Positions 29,742-40,068 of a DNA stretch of 64,000 nucleotides are shown here, piece after piece. The position numbers were made by a program, and so were the translations under genes. This stretch comes from an uncultured SAR86 cluster bacterium (GTDB lineage Bacteria; Pseudomonadota; Gammaproteobacteria; Magnimaribacterales; D2472), in NCBI GenBank assembly GCA_902515775.1, contig CABXVU010000002.1:1-64000 (forward strand), written 5' to 3'. The notes under the pieces are model-generated. The model was not told the origin of the DNA, did not search any database, and worked only from the letters and a program-made list of their open reading frames with translations. Numbering within the stretch: the stretch's first letter is position 1; every line of letters begins with the position of its first letter.

Positions 29742-30602
29742 ATGAATAGTGCCCTTAAACACACACTTGAGCTTTTTAACCTAACCAGAATTGATAGAGA
29801 TCTTTACTCTTGGACTGGAAAAAGTGTTGGGTTTCAAAGAATCTTTGGTGGTCAGATTATGGCTCAATGCTTAATTGCTGGATATCAAACAGTCGAAAAA
29901 GCAAGATGGGTTCATTCCTTTCATTCGTATTTTCTGAGACCAGGGAATTTTGAGCAAAATATTATTTTTGAAGTTGACCGAATTAGAGATGGTAAGAGTT
30001 TCACGACTAGAAGAGTAAATGCAATTCAAAATGGAGAAGCAATTTTTAGTTGCTCCATTTCATTTCAAAAAAGAGAAAAGGGTCTAAGTCATCAAATAAA
30101 AATGCCAAAAATTGCAGGTCCAGAAAACCTTAAAAGTGATTTAGATTTAAGAAAAGACGTACAAAAAAAAATTCCTAAGGACTATTTGCCCATGTGGCTT
30201 CGAGAAAGAGAAATTGAAACAAGACAAGTTGAACCAATGGATTTGTTAAAAGTAGAAAAATTGCCACCTTACAGGAGCACTTGGATGAAGCCAACTGGTA
30301 AGTTGCCTAAAGATGAAAGAATTCATCAAGCATTATTATTATATTGTTCTGACATGGGACTGCTTGGAGCAGCTGTAAACCCTCATGAAGTAAATTTTAT
30401 GTCTAAAAAATTTCAAAGTGCTAGCTTAGATCATGTGATGTGGTTTCATGGAAAAGTCAATTTTAATAACTGGATTTTGCATCACATGCATAGTCCAATT
30501 TCTCAAAACGCTCGAGGTTTTTCTCGAGGATCAATATATACCAAAGCAGGAAAATTAATTGCCTCAACCGCACAAGAAGGACTGATGCGTGTTTGGGATT
30601 GA
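29742..30602 (+). CDS. tesB: acyl-CoA thioesterase II
   Basis: GKSVGFQRIFGGQIMAQCLIAGYQTV ... VHSFHSYFLRPGN ... DRIRDGKSFTTRRVNAIQNG. Confidence 0.92.
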   Translation: MNSALKHTLELFNLTRIDRDLYSWTGKSVGFQRIFGGQIMAQCLIAGYQTVEKARWVHSFHSYFLRPGNFEQNIIFEVDRIRDGKSFTTRRVNAIQNGEAIFSCSISFQKREKGLSHQIKMPKIAGPENLKSDLDLRKDVQKKIPKDYLPMWLREREIETRQVEPMDLLKVEKLPPYRSTWMKPTGKLPKDERIHQALLLYCSDMGLLGAAVNPHEVNFMSKKFQSASLDHVMWFHGKVNFNNWILHHMHSPISQNARGFSRGSIYTKAGKLIASTAQEGLMRVWD

Positions 30603-30668
30603 AAGGCCATTGTGGTTATTTTTTCAAAAAAGATTGGTATAGTTAATTTTTAATTATTTTTCAAAATC

Positions 30669-31088
30669 ATGTTATCTATTTTCAAAAAAAAATTATTTTC
30701 TGATATCTCTGGAAGTGCCAATGATATGCCGCCTCACGTATCTGCTGTTTTATGTTTAATGATTGAGATAGCTCGAATGGACGGAAAAGTAGATGAGGAA
30801 GAAATAGAAGAAATTAAAAATTTTTATTTAGATTTATACCCTGAAGGCAATTTTTTGGATGCATTTCAAGAGCTAAAGGAGTGGACAAGTCACAAAGAGT
30901 CTTTTAACCCATTTATCAACATTATCAATAGTAACTGCACTAAAAGAATGAAAATTGAGATTTTGTCGAATATCTGGGATGTGATTTTGTCAGATGATAA
31001 TGTTGATCAATACGAAAATTCACTTTTTATGCAAATAGGCGAAATGCTGCTTATTAGTAAGGACGAGCTTGAAGCACTTAAGAGCTGA
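30669..31088 (+). CDS. TerB-like domain protein
   Basis: ALPHA-helical pattern LCLMIEIARMDGKVDEEEIEEIKNF. Confidence 0.72.
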   Translation: MLSIFKKKLFSDISGSANDMPPHVSAVLCLMIEIARMDGKVDEEEIEEIKNFYLDLYPEGNFLDAFQELKEWTSHKESFNPFINIINSNCTKRMKIEILSNIWDVILSDDNVDQYENSLFMQIGEMLLISKDELEALKS

Positions 31089-31992
31089 TCTTAAGATGCT
31101 CTAAAAGCATTCCCTCAAATTGCTTGAGAACTTCTGGTTCTATAAGATGCCTCATATTTTTTATTATCTTAAGTCTGCTATGCGGAATCAATTTGTGCAT
31201 CCTATATGCATTTTTAACATGAATCATGGGATCATCTTTGCCGTGAATGATAAGTGTGGGAGCTTTAATTTTTTTTATTTTTTTTAATCTATCCTTTGAT
31301 GCAAGAATTGATAAAAGTTGTCTAGCATATCCAGATCCATCTTTGGAACGGTCTAAGTTTTCTATCGTCTCTTTTCTAAACTCAGGAGTATCAACTTCTC
31401 TTCCTTCCATTCCAATAAGCGAAACCATTTTTATCTCTCTTTTAATGATCTCGTCATAAGAAGCATTTGGATTTTTTGACCTTTGTAACATAATTTCTCT
31501 TACTGCCCTTGTTGGAGCATTGATTGGACTGGGAGTTGATGCAGTAGATGCGATTAATGTAAAAGTTTTAACTTTTTCAGGATATTGAGCGCTAATTATT
31601 TGAGCAATCATTCCACCCATCGAAGTGCTAAAAATGTGAGCTTTTTCAATTTTTAAAGTTTCTAATAACTGAATTCCATCATCTGCCATATCATCAATTT
31701 TATACTCTGATTTAATGGGCAACCTCAGGAAGTATTTAATGTAGTCCAATACAAAGGACGGCGTAGCAGCAAACCTCGATGACAAGCCAACATCTCTATT
31801 GTCATAAGCTATCGGTCGAAAATTATTTTCTTGCAAGAAACTTATTAGATGAGGCTGCCAATGAACAAGCTGAGCTCCCAGGCCATGAACCATGAGTACT
31901 GGATCTCCGTCTTCAGGACCATAATCACGATAAAAAATTTTTACCCCATTATTTTCTGAAAAGCCCTCTGTATATTGCTGGTTATTTTTCAT
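31078..31992 (-). CDS. alpha/beta hydrolase
   Basis: MVHGLGAQLVHW, IFSTSMGGMIAQ nucleophile elbow, HGKDDPMI, MRHLIEPE. Confidence 0.9.
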   Translation of the reverse strand: MKNNQQYTEGFSENNGVKIFYRDYGPEDGDPVLMVHGLGAQLVHWQPHLISFLQENNFRPIAYDNRDVGLSSRFAATPSFVLDYIKYFLRLPIKSEYKIDDMADDGIQLLETLKIEKAHIFSTSMGGMIAQIISAQYPEKVKTFTLIASTASTPSPINAPTRAVREIMLQRSKNPNASYDEIIKREIKMVSLIGMEGREVDTPEFRKETIENLDRSKDGSGYARQLLSILASKDRLKKIKKIKAPTLIIHGKDDPMIHVKNAYRMHKLIPHSRLKIIKNMRHLIEPEVLKQFEGMLLEHLKISS

Positions 31993-32063
31993 AAGTTTTT
32001 ATACTAATGCACTTCCAAAATATTACCAACTGAGAACAAGACTGCTATAGTCAAAGAACATTT

Positions 32064-33422
32064 ATGAGTCCTAATAAAGTACCAAATAAAGTTAGAGCAG
32101 CTTATGGCATTGGAGATTATGCTATCTGTTTGTATTGGAGCGGAGTGGGGCTATATCTCTTATATTTTTATACCGATGTGGTGGGCATATCTCCTCTTCT
32201 AGCCGGTTGGCTTTATGCACTTGGGATAGCTTGGGATGCAATTACTGATCCCTTCATGGGATATCTAGCAGAAAGAACAAGAACCAAGATGGGGAGCTAT
32301 CGCCCATATATTTTTTATGGAGCAATACCATTAGCTTTTTCTTTCATCTTATTATTTTGGGTTCCTCCATTTGAGGGGGGAGAACTTTTTGTTTTTTTAT
32401 TAGCTATAAATTTATTGCATAGAACATGTTTTACGATAGTAAGCGTTCCATATTCATCCTTAACCGCAAGGATTACTGATGATAGTGACGAAAGAACAAA
32501 ACTAACTACTGCAAGGATGATCGGAGCTTCTTTTGGGACTTTGACGGTCTCAGCTTTAGGATTTCCAATAGTTTTATTCTTCGGTGGCACAAATGAAGCT
32601 TTCGGATTTATTTTCTTGGGTATTTTATGTGGTCTTATGGCAGTAATAGTTTTGAGCATTACTGTTAGGTTTGTACAAGAAAGAGAATTTAATTCTTCTG
32701 CAGTACAACTGCCGAGCTTTGCAAAAGTATTTAAGTCAGTTGTAAATAATTATCCATTCTGGATTGTTTTTGGATCAATTCTTATTCTTGGCTCCACTTC
32801 AATAATGTTTAATAACAATTTAATTTATTTTGTTAAGTACTCTCTTGATCTGCACGAATATCAGGGATTAATTCTTGGAGTAAGCAGCGGATCAGCTCTT
32901 TTGGCCATTCCTTTATGGGCATATGCCGCGCTAAAAATTGGAAAAAGAAATTCATGGATGACTGCAATGACAATACTAATTATTGGATTTTTAATTTTTA
33001 ATTTCTCTTCAATTGATTCATTATTTGAACTACTTCTTATTCTTGGTTTTATTGGGATTGGTAATGGGGCGACAGGAGTTCTATTTTGGTCAATGCTTCC
33101 AGATACAATTGAATATGGAGAATGGAAAACTGGTGTTAGGACAGAATCATCATTATATGGATTTATGACCTTCGCCCAAAAAGCAGCCATTGCATTTGCC
33201 GCCCTTTTACTTGGCATGGTTTTAACCCAAATTGGTTTTGAGCCTAACGCAATTCAGTCTGAGAAAACATTATATGAATTAAAATTCGTTATGACTTGGA
33301 TACCACTAACTGGCATCTTCCTAAGTTTTGTTTTGGTGTCTTTCTATCCAATTGATAAGACATATCATCAAAAATTAATTTTTGAAATAGAAAACAAAAA
33401 ACTGAATCATGAAACAAATTAA
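32064..33422 (+). CDS. GPH-type (glycoside-pentoside-hexuronide:cation) MFS symporter
   Basis: GIGDYAICLYWSGVGLYLLYFYTDVVGISPLLAG...AWDAITDPFMGYLAERTRTKMGSYRPYIFYG. Confidence 0.87.
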   Translation: MSPNKVPNKVRAAYGIGDYAICLYWSGVGLYLLYFYTDVVGISPLLAGWLYALGIAWDAITDPFMGYLAERTRTKMGSYRPYIFYGAIPLAFSFILLFWVPPFEGGELFVFLLAINLLHRTCFTIVSVPYSSLTARITDDSDERTKLTTARMIGASFGTLTVSALGFPIVLFFGGTNEAFGFIFLGILCGLMAVIVLSITVRFVQEREFNSSAVQLPSFAKVFKSVVNNYPFWIVFGSILILGSTSIMFNNNLIYFVKYSLDLHEYQGLILGVSSGSALLAIPLWAYAALKIGKRNSWMTAMTILIIGFLIFNFSSIDSLFELLLILGFIGIGNGATGVLFWSMLPDTIEYGEWKTGVRTESSLYGFMTFAQKAAIAFAALLLGMVLTQIGFEPNAIQSEKTLYELKFVMTWIPLTGIFLSFVLVSFYPIDKTYHQKLIFEIENKKLNHETN

Positions 33423-35412
33423 TTGGGGGATTATTGGCTCTGGCTCAATAGCATCTGCTTTTGGACATTCTATAAAATCAACCTCAAATTCTAAATTAAT
33501 ATCAGTATTTGGCAGAAATGTTGATGCAGCAAATGCTTTTGCTAAAAAATTTAACATTGATGCTCACTATCAACTAGAAGATTTTTTATCCTCAGCTGAA
33601 ATAGATGCAGTTTATGTCGCAACACCCCACAGCGAACATTTTGTTCATACATTAGCAGCTATTAGAAATTGTAAACATGTTCTTTGTGAGAAGCCATTTG
33701 CAATGAATGCTTATGAGAGCATGATCCTTATTGATCTAGCTATTCAATCAAATATTTTTTTAATGGAAGGATTCATGTATAGAATGCATCCTCAAACAAA
33801 AAATATTTTAGAAAATTTAAATATTTTTTCAGATACAAAAGATAAAATCTTAATTGAAGCTTCATTCGGTTTTGCAGCCAAGGTTGCAAAGGATCATAGA
33901 TTAAGAAATCCCGATTTAGGTGGTGGTGCAATCTTAGACATAGGATGCTATCCCCTCACAATGTGTAAGTTAATAGCAGGTCATTTGCAGGGAGCTCCAT
34001 TTGCAGAACCAAAAAAGTTTTCTGCAACAGGTCAATTAGATGAAACAGGTGTTGACCTTCAGTCACATGCACATTTAATTTTTTCAGAGACAATTGAGGC
34101 AAAAATTAGCTGTGCAATAAATGAAAACTTTGCCAATAATCTTGTCATATCAAGCAATCAAAAATCCGTCACTGTAAATCAACCATGGCATTGCGGACAA
34201 TTTCAAGATGGAAAATCATCTATTTTTATTTCAATTCCAGATGCAGGTAAAAAAGAAATTTCGTGTCTTGATGAATTTGGTTTGTTTGCTAGAGAGATTG
34301 AACATGCTTCTAATTGCATTCTTGAGAAAAAAATAGAATCAGATTTTATTAGTCATGCTGAAACTCAGAGTAATATGTTTTGGCTTGATCAATGGAGAGA
34401 AAAAATAAAAATCGAATGCCCAAAAAGTTCTTTAAAAAACTCCCCAATTTACTCGTCGCATTTTTTTAAGATGAAAATACCAATACTCAAAGAAACGTCT
34501 CTACCAAAAATTAATAAAATTGGTTCGAGGCTTGCACTAGGTTGTGATAATCAAACCTCTGATATGCATGCGTTCACAATGTTTGATCATTTCTTTGGAT
34601 CAGGTGGAAGAATTTTTGACACAGCTTATATTTATAATGATGGAAAAGGGGATAAATATCTTGGTGATTGGATTCATTCCAGAGGAGTTGCAAATGATGT
34701 AATTGTTATTGGCAAGGCTGCTCATACTCCTCAATGTGAGCCAAAGTTTATTCGACCCCAAATTCTTGAATCACTTGATCGGCTTAAACTTTCAAAAATA
34801 GATATTTTTTGTCTTCACCGAGATAATAAAGACGTACCAGTTGATGAATTTGTTCATGCATTGTCAGAAATTCATGATGAGGGTTTAATTGATGTATTAG
34901 GAGCCTCAAATTGGGAGTTAGACAGGTTCTCTGAGGCTAGAAATATTGCGTTAAAAAACAAAATAGAACCATTCTCTGTTCTTAGCAATAATTTTAGCTT
35001 AGCCGAAATGATTAAGCCTGTATGGCCAGGTTGTGTTGGAGTAAATAAAGAATTCCTTGAGTACCTTATTAAAGAAAAGATTTTATTATTTCCTTGGTCT
35101 TCTCAAGCCAGAGGATTTTTTATTAAGAAAAAAGAACATATATCAAATAATCATTTTTCAAATCCTACTTTGGATGAAGAAATGAGAGTTTGGCATTATG
35201 CAAAAAACTTAAAAAGAAGAGATAAGTGCTTTGAATTGGCAGAAAAAAGAGGGCTAGAACCTATTCAAATTGCTTTGGCGTATGTTCTTCATCAATCTGA
35301 TTTAATTTTTCCACTCATCGGTCCAAGAACCATAGTTGAGACCAATAGTTCAATAGAAGCATCCAAAGTTGAACTCTCTGCTAAAGAACTTCAAGAACTT
35401 TCCCAAGCTTGA
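33409..35412 (+). CDS. fusion: Gfo/Idh/MocA oxidoreductase + aldo/keto reductase
   Basis: N-terminal WGIIGSGSIASAF, VYVATPHSEHF, LCEKPFAMNAYE; C-terminal IFDTAYIYNDGKGDKYLGDWI, LDRLKLSKIDIFCLHRDN, GASNWELDRF. One uninterrupted 667-codon ORF. Confidence 0.88.
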   Translation: MKQINWGIIGSGSIASAFGHSIKSTSNSKLISVFGRNVDAANAFAKKFNIDAHYQLEDFLSSAEIDAVYVATPHSEHFVHTLAAIRNCKHVLCEKPFAMNAYESMILIDLAIQSNIFLMEGFMYRMHPQTKNILENLNIFSDTKDKILIEASFGFAAKVAKDHRLRNPDLGGGAILDIGCYPLTMCKLIAGHLQGAPFAEPKKFSATGQLDETGVDLQSHAHLIFSETIEAKISCAINENFANNLVISSNQKSVTVNQPWHCGQFQDGKSSIFISIPDAGKKEISCLDEFGLFAREIEHASNCILEKKIESDFISHAETQSNMFWLDQWREKIKIECPKSSLKNSPIYSSHFFKMKIPILKETSLPKINKIGSRLALGCDNQTSDMHAFTMFDHFFGSGGRIFDTAYIYNDGKGDKYLGDWIHSRGVANDVIVIGKAAHTPQCEPKFIRPQILESLDRLKLSKIDIFCLHRDNKDVPVDEFVHALSEIHDEGLIDVLGASNWELDRFSEARNIALKNKIEPFSVLSNNFSLAEMIKPVWPGCVGVNKEFLEYLIKEKILLFPWSSQARGFFIKKKEHISNNHFSNPTLDEEMRVWHYAKNLKRRDKCFELAEKRGLEPIQIALAYVLHQSDLIFPLIGPRTIVETNSSIEASKVELSAKELQELSQA

Positions 35413-37828
35413 TTGAGGATTTCAAATAGATATTTTCAACAGATGAGCCAATTAAAATCTCATATGAGCCATCTCTAATCTGCCAAGATTTTGTATCTAT
35501 AGACCAATATGAAAAATTTCTTTGAGTTAGCCTTATTTCAACATTTTTTTCATCATGAGCATCAATATTTACTTTACAAAAACCTTGAAGTGTTTTGCTA
35601 GGCTCATTTTCTAAATTTTTTGTATAGCGAAGATAACATTGAGCTATTTCAGCACCTGAAATTTCCCCTGTGTTTTTAATGGAGAATTTGCATGAGACTT
35701 CTTTATTATCCTCTATGTTGATCTCTAAATTTTTATATTCAAATTTCGTATAAGACAATCCATGACCAAAACAAAATAATGGGTGAATAGATTGTTTCTC
35801 ATACCATCTGTAGCCTACTAGAAGTTTTTCATGATAGTTCATTTGTAAATCTTTACCGGGATATGATTTAAATGCTGGTGTATCTTCAATCCTCACAGGA
35901 AATGATGTTGGTAATTTTCCGGAGGGGTTTATTTCCCCAGATAAAATATCAAATAAAGCATTACCAAATTCTTGTCCCGCAAACCACGTTTGTAAAATAG
36001 CTTTAGCCTTATTTGACCATGGAATGTTAACTGGCGAGCCAGTATTAATAATTAATGCTGTATTTTTATTAGTATTTAAAACCGCATCAATTAGAGCATT
36101 CTGATTTGTTGGCAGATTAAGATCTGCTCTATCGTTGCCTTCTGTTTCCCAGTCAGAATTAGTTCCAACAATCAAAATTACTGCATCTGCCTCAGAGGCA
36201 ACATCCATAGCTTCTGAAAATAAATCAATCTTGTCAGGAGGCTGACAACCAATATAGAGGGCAGGAAAATTTCCTTCAAAGCAATACTGTACTTCTACTT
36301 TATAAGTTTTCCCCTTCTCAAAATTTGCAAATCCTTTTCTTGATGCTGATCCAAAAGTAAAAAATGCTTCACCAGGCTCAATATTATTCCAATTATCAAT
36401 CAGCTCTTCATCATCTATCAACATGCGACATTGACCAATACCAAAAATCTCAAATGCATGCTCGCCGGAAATATCTGGAGTATATGCACAAGAAAATTTT
36501 ACTGAGGTTTTTGATCTTTCCTCTTTACCAATGATTTCCTTAGCAAAACCTTCGAAAACCCAGAACTTACTGCCCCTTAAATTTTCTTTAAAGAGTAGAT
36601 TTTTCTCAAAATTTTCTCCATCGAAATACTCCACAAAAAAACCATCGGGTGATCCCATTAACTTTTCATTAATTTTTGGAAGGTATTTATGAGTATGACA
36701 ACCTTTTGAATACAAAATTTCTGTTTTAGGTCCGATCCTTGCTTTTATTGCTTCCAACGGATGGACTTGATAATGAGGTTTTAGGCTTGCGCTTCCTCCC
36801 CCAATAATCTGCGCCTCTTTTGCATTAGGCCCAATTATCGCTAATTTTTTAATATCTTTTTTAAGAGGCAACATATCATCATTCTTCAAAAGAACCATTC
36901 CGTCAGCTGCAGCTTTTCTTAATAATTTTCTATGCTCTGGATTATCAATGGCCTCTTCATTCTTTATTTTTGGTTGTTCAAAACGTTTTGAAAATTCTGC
37001 TATTGATAAAATCCTTTTTACTTTGTCATCAATCAAATCCTCTTCAACCTTTTTGTTTTTTATTGCTTCAATCAAAGCATTGCCCCAAACATTGCTAGGT
37101 CCAGGCATTTCAAGATCTAATCCACCCTTGGCATTTTCTTCAGTTTCAAGAGCTGCTCCCCAGTCGCTTACAACATACCCGTCAAAGCCCCAATCTTTTT
37201 TTAAAATTTCTAAAAGTAATTCCTGATGAGAGCTGCAGTAGACATTATTTAATTTGTTGTAAGCACTCATGACAACTTTTGCATTACCTTCTTTCACTCC
37301 CATTTCAAATGGTAAAAGATATATTTCTCTCAGTGTTCGTTCATCAATATTTGAACTTATCGAATGCCTTTCAAATTCAGTATCATTACCAACAAAATGT
37401 TTCAGGCAGGCTGCAACATTTTGAGATTGAACGCCTTGAACATAATTAGATGCAATTTTTCCAGTCAAGAATGGGTCTTCTGAAAAACTTTCAAAATGTC
37501 GTCCTCCTAAAGGATGTCTATGAATATTAATTGTAGGGCCTAAGAGCACATCCACATTTTTTGCTTGAGCTTCTTCACCCAAAGCAACACCTATTTTTTT
37601 TACTTGATCGAGATCCCAAGAGGAACCTATTGATATTGCGCAAGGAAAACAAGCTGATGATTTACCTGAACTGGAATCTCCCCTTACTCCATTTGGCCCA
37701 TCTGACATCTTAATGCTTGGAATGGATTTCCTTTCTATTTTATTGGTATACCAAGAGTTAAAACCACTTAGAAGGGATACTTTTTCTTCTAATGTTAGGT
37801 CATTAATAATTTGATCTATATTATTCAT
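35381..37828 (-). CDS. glycoside hydrolase family 3 beta-glucosidase-like with PA14-like insertion
   Basis: KMSDGPNGVRGD, GPTINIHRHPLGGRHFESFSEDPFLTG, CLKHFVGND, YVVSDWGA; PA14-like GFFVEYFDGENFEKNLL...; no clear signal peptide. Confidence 0.92.
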   Translation of the reverse strand: MNNIDQIINDLTLEEKVSLLSGFNSWYTNKIERKSIPSIKMSDGPNGVRGDSSSGKSSACFPCAISIGSSWDLDQVKKIGVALGEEAQAKNVDVLLGPTINIHRHPLGGRHFESFSEDPFLTGKIASNYVQGVQSQNVAACLKHFVGNDTEFERHSISSNIDERTLREIYLLPFEMGVKEGNAKVVMSAYNKLNNVYCSSHQELLLEILKKDWGFDGYVVSDWGAALETEENAKGGLDLEMPGPSNVWGNALIEAIKNKKVEEDLIDDKVKRILSIAEFSKRFEQPKIKNEEAIDNPEHRKLLRKAAADGMVLLKNDDMLPLKKDIKKLAIIGPNAKEAQIIGGGSASLKPHYQVHPLEAIKARIGPKTEILYSKGCHTHKYLPKINEKLMGSPDGFFVEYFDGENFEKNLLFKENLRGSKFWVFEGFAKEIIGKEERSKTSVKFSCAYTPDISGEHAFEIFGIGQCRMLIDDEELIDNWNNIEPGEAFFTFGSASRKGFANFEKGKTYKVEVQYCFEGNFPALYIGCQPPDKIDLFSEAMDVASEADAVILIVGTNSDWETEGNDRADLNLPTNQNALIDAVLNTNKNTALIINTGSPVNIPWSNKAKAILQTWFAGQEFGNALFDILSGEINPSGKLPTSFPVRIEDTPAFKSYPGKDLQMNYHEKLLVGYRWYEKQSIHPLFCFGHGLSYTKFEYKNLEINIEDNKEVSCKFSIKNTGEISGAEIAQCYLRYTKNLENEPSKTLQGFCKVNIDAHDEKNVEIRLTQRNFSYWSIDTKSWQIRDGSYEILIGSSVENIYLKSSIKLGKVLEVL

Positions 37829-37870
37829 GAGTTAATCTTAATTCCTTTATAACTAAAAACACACTCTTAC

Positions 37871-38584
37871 ATGTCACTAGAGTTTATTATTTTTTTTTCC
37901 ATATTATCTTTCCTAACATCTTTGTTAACTTCTGTTTTTAGTGTCGGTGGTGGTTTGATAATGCTTGTTGCATTGGCTCAATATTTCTCCCCCAGTACAC
38001 TTATTCCTTTGCATGGAGCCATTCAACTATCAAATAACTTATCCAGGACATATGTTTATAAAGAATTTTTTAAATGGCAACTCATCAAAAATATTCTAAT
38101 TGCGACCATCTTTGGTGCATTTTGTGCAATTTTATTATTTGGTTCTGTATCTGAAAAAGTATTAATTTGGTTAATTGCTGGGACTATTTTATTTTTTACT
38201 TGGGTTCCTTTAGATAATTTTGTTCTTTCAATCATCAAAAATGACTGGTTTTGTGGATTTATTTCTGGCTTTGCAGGTGTTTTTATTGGAGCAAATGGAC
38301 CATTGGTCACGTCCTACATGAGAACAAGAGATTTATCACCAAAAGTTTTAGTAGCAAATCATGGGGCAGTTATGATTTTCCAGCATTCCCTTAAAATTAT
38401 TTTATTTATGTATTTTTTTAAATTCTCTCTTTTAGATTATCTCTCTTTTATCATTATTCTTGCCATTAATGGCTTTGCAGGAGCATTGTTAGGCAAAAAG
38501 TTGATTGGTTATATTTCTTTTGAAAAGTTTAATGTTGTTCTAAAGTTATTATTAACCTTACTAGCTTTGATATTATTATTTTAG
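37871..38584 (+). CDS. TauE/SafE family permease
   Basis: FSVGGGLIMLVALAQYF and GFAGVFIGANGPLVTSYMRTRDLSPKVLVANHGAVM. Confidence 0.82.
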   Translation: MSLEFIIFFSILSFLTSLLTSVFSVGGGLIMLVALAQYFSPSTLIPLHGAIQLSNNLSRTYVYKEFFKWQLIKNILIATIFGAFCAILLFGSVSEKVLIWLIAGTILFFTWVPLDNFVLSIIKNDWFCGFISGFAGVFIGANGPLVTSYMRTRDLSPKVLVANHGAVMIFQHSLKIILFMYFFKFSLLDYLSFIIILAINGFAGALLGKKLIGYISFEKFNVVLKLLLTLLALILLF

Positions 38585-38655
38585 GGACTATTAACTTTAA
38601 TGAAGTGCATTGAATACAAAATATTCGTACAATCAAATTTTTAAATGAGAAATAT

Positions 38656-39543
38656 ATGAAATTAGTTTTGGGTCTATTTGGTTTAGAAAATTTTTATGGT
38701 GGAGATATTTCATCTCTAATTGAAATCTCTCAAATGGGAGAAGAACTCGGTTTTGACTCTGTGAGTGTTACTGATCATGTGGTGATGGGTAAAAATCTTC
38801 ATAAATATCCGTTTGGAAAATTCCCACTCCCATCAGAAGCTCCATGGTATGAACCATTATCTCTTTTAACAATGATTGCCTCCAATACAACAAATATAAA
38901 ATTAGCTACTGCTGTATTAATAGCGCCTTTAAGAAATCCTGCATTGCTTGCAAAGACAGCTGCAACTTTAGATTCTATTTCAAAAGGGCGATTAGAGCTT
39001 GGGGTAGGTTTGGGTTGGCAAAAAGAAGAATATGATACTGCTGGACTAAGCTTTGAAAATAGAGCTGAGGTATTCTGGGAAACTTTAGATATTTGCAAAT
39101 TACTGTGGGAGGATAGCCCGATTTCATTTAATGGCAAATATTTTAATTTTGATGATATCTGGTGCCACCCTCAACCTCAACAAGGCAAAGATCTGCCATT
39201 ATTATTTGGTTTAAAAATGACACCTGAAAATGCCTCTAGAATTGCTAGAGTCGGACATGGCTGGATTCCAATCAAAACTAGTAGAGATTTTATTTCTGAA
39301 GGAAAACAAATATTATCTGAAGCTTTTATAAATGCAGGAAGGAAGGATCAGCCAAGGATAAGGGGTCAACTGCCCACTTGTGTTGATGAAGATGGGTTGC
39401 CTAACATTCAGTTAACTCTCAATGAGATTGAAAAATCGATGGCTGCTGGATTAGATGAGGTTGAAGTGTTTCCAATTAATTTTGTTCAAGGGCCTGAGGA
39501 TATTTATAAAGTTTTAAAATTGATTTCAGAGGTAAAAAAATAA
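38656..39543 (+). CDS. LLM-class (luciferase-like) flavin-dependent oxidoreductase
   Basis: GEELGFDSVSVTDHVVMG, TMIASNTTNIKLATAVLIAPLRNPALLAKTAATLDSISKGRLELGVGLGWQKEEYD. Confidence 0.88.
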   Translation: MKLVLGLFGLENFYGGDISSLIEISQMGEELGFDSVSVTDHVVMGKNLHKYPFGKFPLPSEAPWYEPLSLLTMIASNTTNIKLATAVLIAPLRNPALLAKTAATLDSISKGRLELGVGLGWQKEEYDTAGLSFENRAEVFWETLDICKLLWEDSPISFNGKYFNFDDIWCHPQPQQGKDLPLLFGLKMTPENASRIARVGHGWIPIKTSRDFISEGKQILSEAFINAGRKDQPRIRGQLPTCVDEDGLPNIQLTLNEIEKSMAAGLDEVEVFPINFVQGPEDIYKVLKLISEVKK

Positions 39544-39980
39544 TGGAAAAAAACGTTGTAACTTCTAAAACTTCTGCCGTTATGGTACCCACAAAACTAT
39601 CTAATTTGTATGCATCTTATATTGATAAAAGACAATTTTCATCCCTTGGTTCTATTATGTGGGACGAATTTTCTATGCATGGTCACTATGAGATTAATGG
39701 CCTAGAGAATTTTATAGCAGCAATGCAACAATTAGAAAATTATAAAAGTACCATGCATCAAATAATGAATGTTAATGGAGAGTGGCAAGAAAATACTTAC
39801 AGAGGAGATACCTATTGTATTGCCAGTCACATATTTGAAAATGAAGGCAGTTTCCATAAATTAGATATGGGAATCATTTATTTAGATGTTATTGAGGTGC
39901 GAGATAACAAAGCTAAATTTATCTCTAGAGATTTTAGGCTTCAATGGCAAAAAACTGTTGAATTGGATGAATTAAAATAA
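39543..39980 (+). CDS. SnoaL-like/NTF2-fold protein
   Basis: LYASYIDKRQFSSLGSIMWDEFSMHGHYEINGLENF pattern; start codon overlaps the LLM stop region. Confidence 0.62.
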   Translation: MEKNVVTSKTSAVMVPTKLSNLYASYIDKRQFSSLGSIMWDEFSMHGHYEINGLENFIAAMQQLENYKSTMHQIMNVNGEWQENTYRGDTYCIASHIFENEGSFHKLDMGIIYLDVIEVRDNKAKFISRDFRLQWQKTVELDELK

Positions 39981-39996
39981 TAGTTTGATAAGCGAT

Positions 39997-40018
39997 CTTG
40001 ATTGAGTATTCAATCAAG
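39997..40018. repeat. perfect inverted repeat (9-bp arms, 4-nt loop), possible terminator or hairpin
   Basis: CTTGATTGA GTAT TCAATCAAG; no clear T-tract on either side. Confidence 0.5.
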
Positions 40019-40068
40019 CCGGTTTATGTAAAATTAGAAAAGAATATAAAATAATTTAGGAGAAACTT

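Noticed and set aside
32315-33217. Two minus-strand ORFs (114 and 118 aa)
   Set aside because: Antisense to the convincing GPH symporter; no recognisable domain.
39997-40018. Rho-independent terminator call for the CTTGATTGA/TCAATCAAG hairpin
   Set aside because: Perfect inverted repeat but no adjacent T-tract on either strand; left as a repeat.
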